Positions 23,862 through 24,780 of a stretch of 24,780 nucleotides of DNA are shown in pieces. The notes below the pieces were generated by a model. It ran no database searches and was not told where the DNA came from. It saw only the letters and a program-made list of their open reading frames with translations. The stretch is from an uncultured Treponema sp. (GTDB lineage Bacteria > Spirochaetota > Spirochaetia > Treponematales > Treponemataceae), in assembly GCA_905372235.1 (NCBI GenBank), contig CAJPOF010000033.1, positions 1 through 24,780 on the forward strand, in the 5' to 3' direction. Within the stretch, counting starts at the first letter, position 1, and every line of letters begins with the position of its first letter. A program made the position numbers and the translations under genes.

Positions 23862-24063
23862 CGCAATTTTGTTAGAAAATCCTGTTTTGTTATTGAAGAA
23901 AATCGGTTATATTTAATCCTGAAGGAATCATTGTTGTCGAAAAACGGGATTTGAAGAAACGTCATTCTGATTTTTGCGGACTTTGATTTTTGAAACGCAG
24001 GGTTTTGTCTCCTTTGCGACTTGGTTTGAGGCTGGATTTGGAATTAATATCTTGGAGGAAACT

Positions 24064-24384
24064 ATGACCGGTGAGGAATTCGGAAAAAAGGTCAAGGATG
24101 GACTTGAAAAGTTCGTGAAGTCATCGAAGGATGTTTTTGGAAAAGCTGGAGAAGCCGTCCAAAATTTCAGCGACAAAAGTGTCGTGCGTATAGAAAAAAT
24201 GCAGTTTGAGTCAAAACGGGAAGAGCAATATGCAAAACTCGGAAAACTGGTCGCCGACAGCCTTGAAAAAAATCCTGATGCCGCTCCTGATTTTACAGGC
24301 GGAGAGATTCCGACGATTCTTTCGGAGATAATTCGCATGACCAAAGAGATTGAGGTCAGAAAATTGGTTCTTGAGTCGGAATAG
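24064..24384 (+). CDS. Small helical protein of unknown function
   Basis: A 106-residue protein with no signal peptide. Residues about 3-45 form an amphipathic, Lys/Gly-rich helix (GKKVKDGLEKFVKSSKDVFG). Residues about 46-70 look coiled-coil-like, and a second short helix (ILSEIIRMTKEIEVRKLVL) ends the protein. I do not recognise a family. GGAGG at 24054-24058 is well placed before the ATG at 24064; frames opening further upstream have no such site. It lies 202 bases after the GH57-like gene, so it may be transcribed separately. Confidence 0.65.
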   Translation: MTGEEFGKKVKDGLEKFVKSSKDVFGKAGEAVQNFSDKSVVRIEKMQFESKREEQYAKLGKLVADSLEKNPDAAPDFTGGEIPTILSEIIRMTKEIEVRKLVLESE

Positions 24385-24660
24385 CCGCCTTTCTTAACTG
24401 GTTTTTGTACGGAATTTTATATTTTTACTCTCTTTTAAAAACGACTTGAATGTTTTTCAATGCTTTTTTCTGCATTGAGTTTTATCGCAATAATCAGGAA
24501 ATGAAATTGCGCTCGCAATAAAAATGTGCGGCGTATAAACTCACAGCGTGATTAAGGTATGTCCAGCTACGGACGAGACGACACAGAAAGCAATTTTTAT
24601 CGTTTTGAATGCAATTCTGATTGAAATTTAAAAAAAATAAAAAAAAACTTGTTTTGGGAG
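24385..24660. other. Gene-free AT-rich region with a small hairpin and an A-tract
   Basis: No convincing gene is seen. TCAATGC (24457-24463) and GCATTGA (24472-24478) pair around a T-rich eight-base loop and are followed by GTTTTAT, a weak terminator candidate for the small gene upstream. From about 24628 to 24650 the DNA is almost all A, immediately upstream of the promoter at 24661, as expected for an UP element. A 21-codon frame at 24559-24624 has no spaced ribosome-binding site. Confidence 0.45.
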
Positions 24661-24690
24661 TTGACAAGTGTGTGCGGAAGGTGGTATATT
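24661..24690 (+). promoter_or_regulatory. Strong promoter with A-tract UP element
   Basis: Perfect TTGACA (24661-24666), 18-bp spacer and TATATT (24685-24690), preceded by a long A-tract ending about 10 bases before the -35. This is the most consensus-like promoter in the window and resembles those of stable RNA genes. Transcription should start near 24697. Confidence 0.75.
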
Positions 24691-24696
24691 CACCAT

Positions 24697-24780
24697 CACC
24701 GCCACGGGGAAGCCTGCTGGCGGAAAGCTGTTTGGCAGCAGAGGGAAGGAAAGGAAGACAGGGGGCGGAAGCCCCTGTAA
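24697..24780 (+). ncRNA. Start of a GC-rich structured transcript, identity unknown (truncated by window end)
   Basis: The transcribed stretch is GC- and purine-rich, unlike the DNA before it. It has CCGCCA (24699-24704) pairing with TGGCGG (24718-24723), GCTG/CAGC (24727-24739), and ACAGGGG (24758-24764) pairing with CCCCTGT (24772-24778). No reading frame with a ribosome-binding site is visible. An rRNA operon leader or another stable RNA fits best. The conserved RNase P GAGGAAAGTCC element and tmRNA ends are not seen in the part available. Confidence 0.4.

Noticed and set aside
24559..24624. Twenty-one-codon frame beginning ATGTCCAGC
   Set aside because: AAGG lies only about two bases before the ATG, too close to act as a ribosome-binding site, and the product has no recognisable feature.
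24697..24780. Cobalamin or other known riboswitch, RNase P RNA, tmRNA or SRP RNA
   Set aside because: The GCCCCTGTAA end looked suggestive, but the conserved cores of these RNAs could not be matched in the visible part.

Overview
The window most likely comes from a treponeme-type spirochete, probably a host- or gut-associated Treponema. The main evidence is the four-gene run cheA / cheW fused to a CheR-like domain / cheX / cheY, an arrangement known from Treponema. Supporting evidence is two outer-membrane beta-barrels with aromatic C-termini, an LL-diaminopimelate aminotransferase, and AT-rich intergenic DNA around moderate-GC genes. The species cannot be named from sequence alone.

Layout: (1) 1-2333: murI (glutamate racemase) and a eukaryote-type NADP isocitrate dehydrogenase. 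(2) 2347-6568: an SDR oxidoreductase, a GRP/GlcU-type sugar transporter, KDG kinase, KDPG aldolase and a TtcA-family tRNA thiolase, all on the plus strand and closely packed; the transporter, kinase and aldolase look like a 2-keto-3-deoxygluconate (uronate-type) catabolic module. (3) 6551-7437: almost 900 bp without a convincing gene. It holds a higher-order array of hairpin-rich repeats followed by a separate 23-bp tandem repeat. (4) 7555-12205: an RND/MMPL-type inner-membrane pump, a periplasmic LolA-like protein and a DUF1302-like outer-membrane barrel, which together look like one trans-envelope transport system. (5) 12202-16416: pncB (minus), dapL (plus) and an unrecognised outer-membrane barrel (minus). 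(6) 16560-21355: the chemotaxis operon, closed by three successive hairpins, the last a strong terminator. (7) 21589-24384: a DUF4912 protein, a GH57-like protein that lacks several catalytic residues, and a small helical protein. (8) 24385-24780: gene-free AT-rich DNA ending in a near-consensus promoter with an A-tract upstream element, which drives a GC-rich, hairpin-rich transcript that runs off the window.

The most unusual content is the 6551-7123 array. Five copies of a composite element (outer stem, small inner hairpin, CCGTCCC, terminal hairpin) differ in sequence, yet their stems are largely kept by paired changes. The first copy also supplies the last codons and stop of the ttcA-like gene. 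Other points of interest are the apparently inactive GH57 homologue, promoters placed so close to ATGs that leaderless mRNAs are expected (icd, dapL, cheA), and two convergent gene pairs that each share one CTAG for both stop codons.
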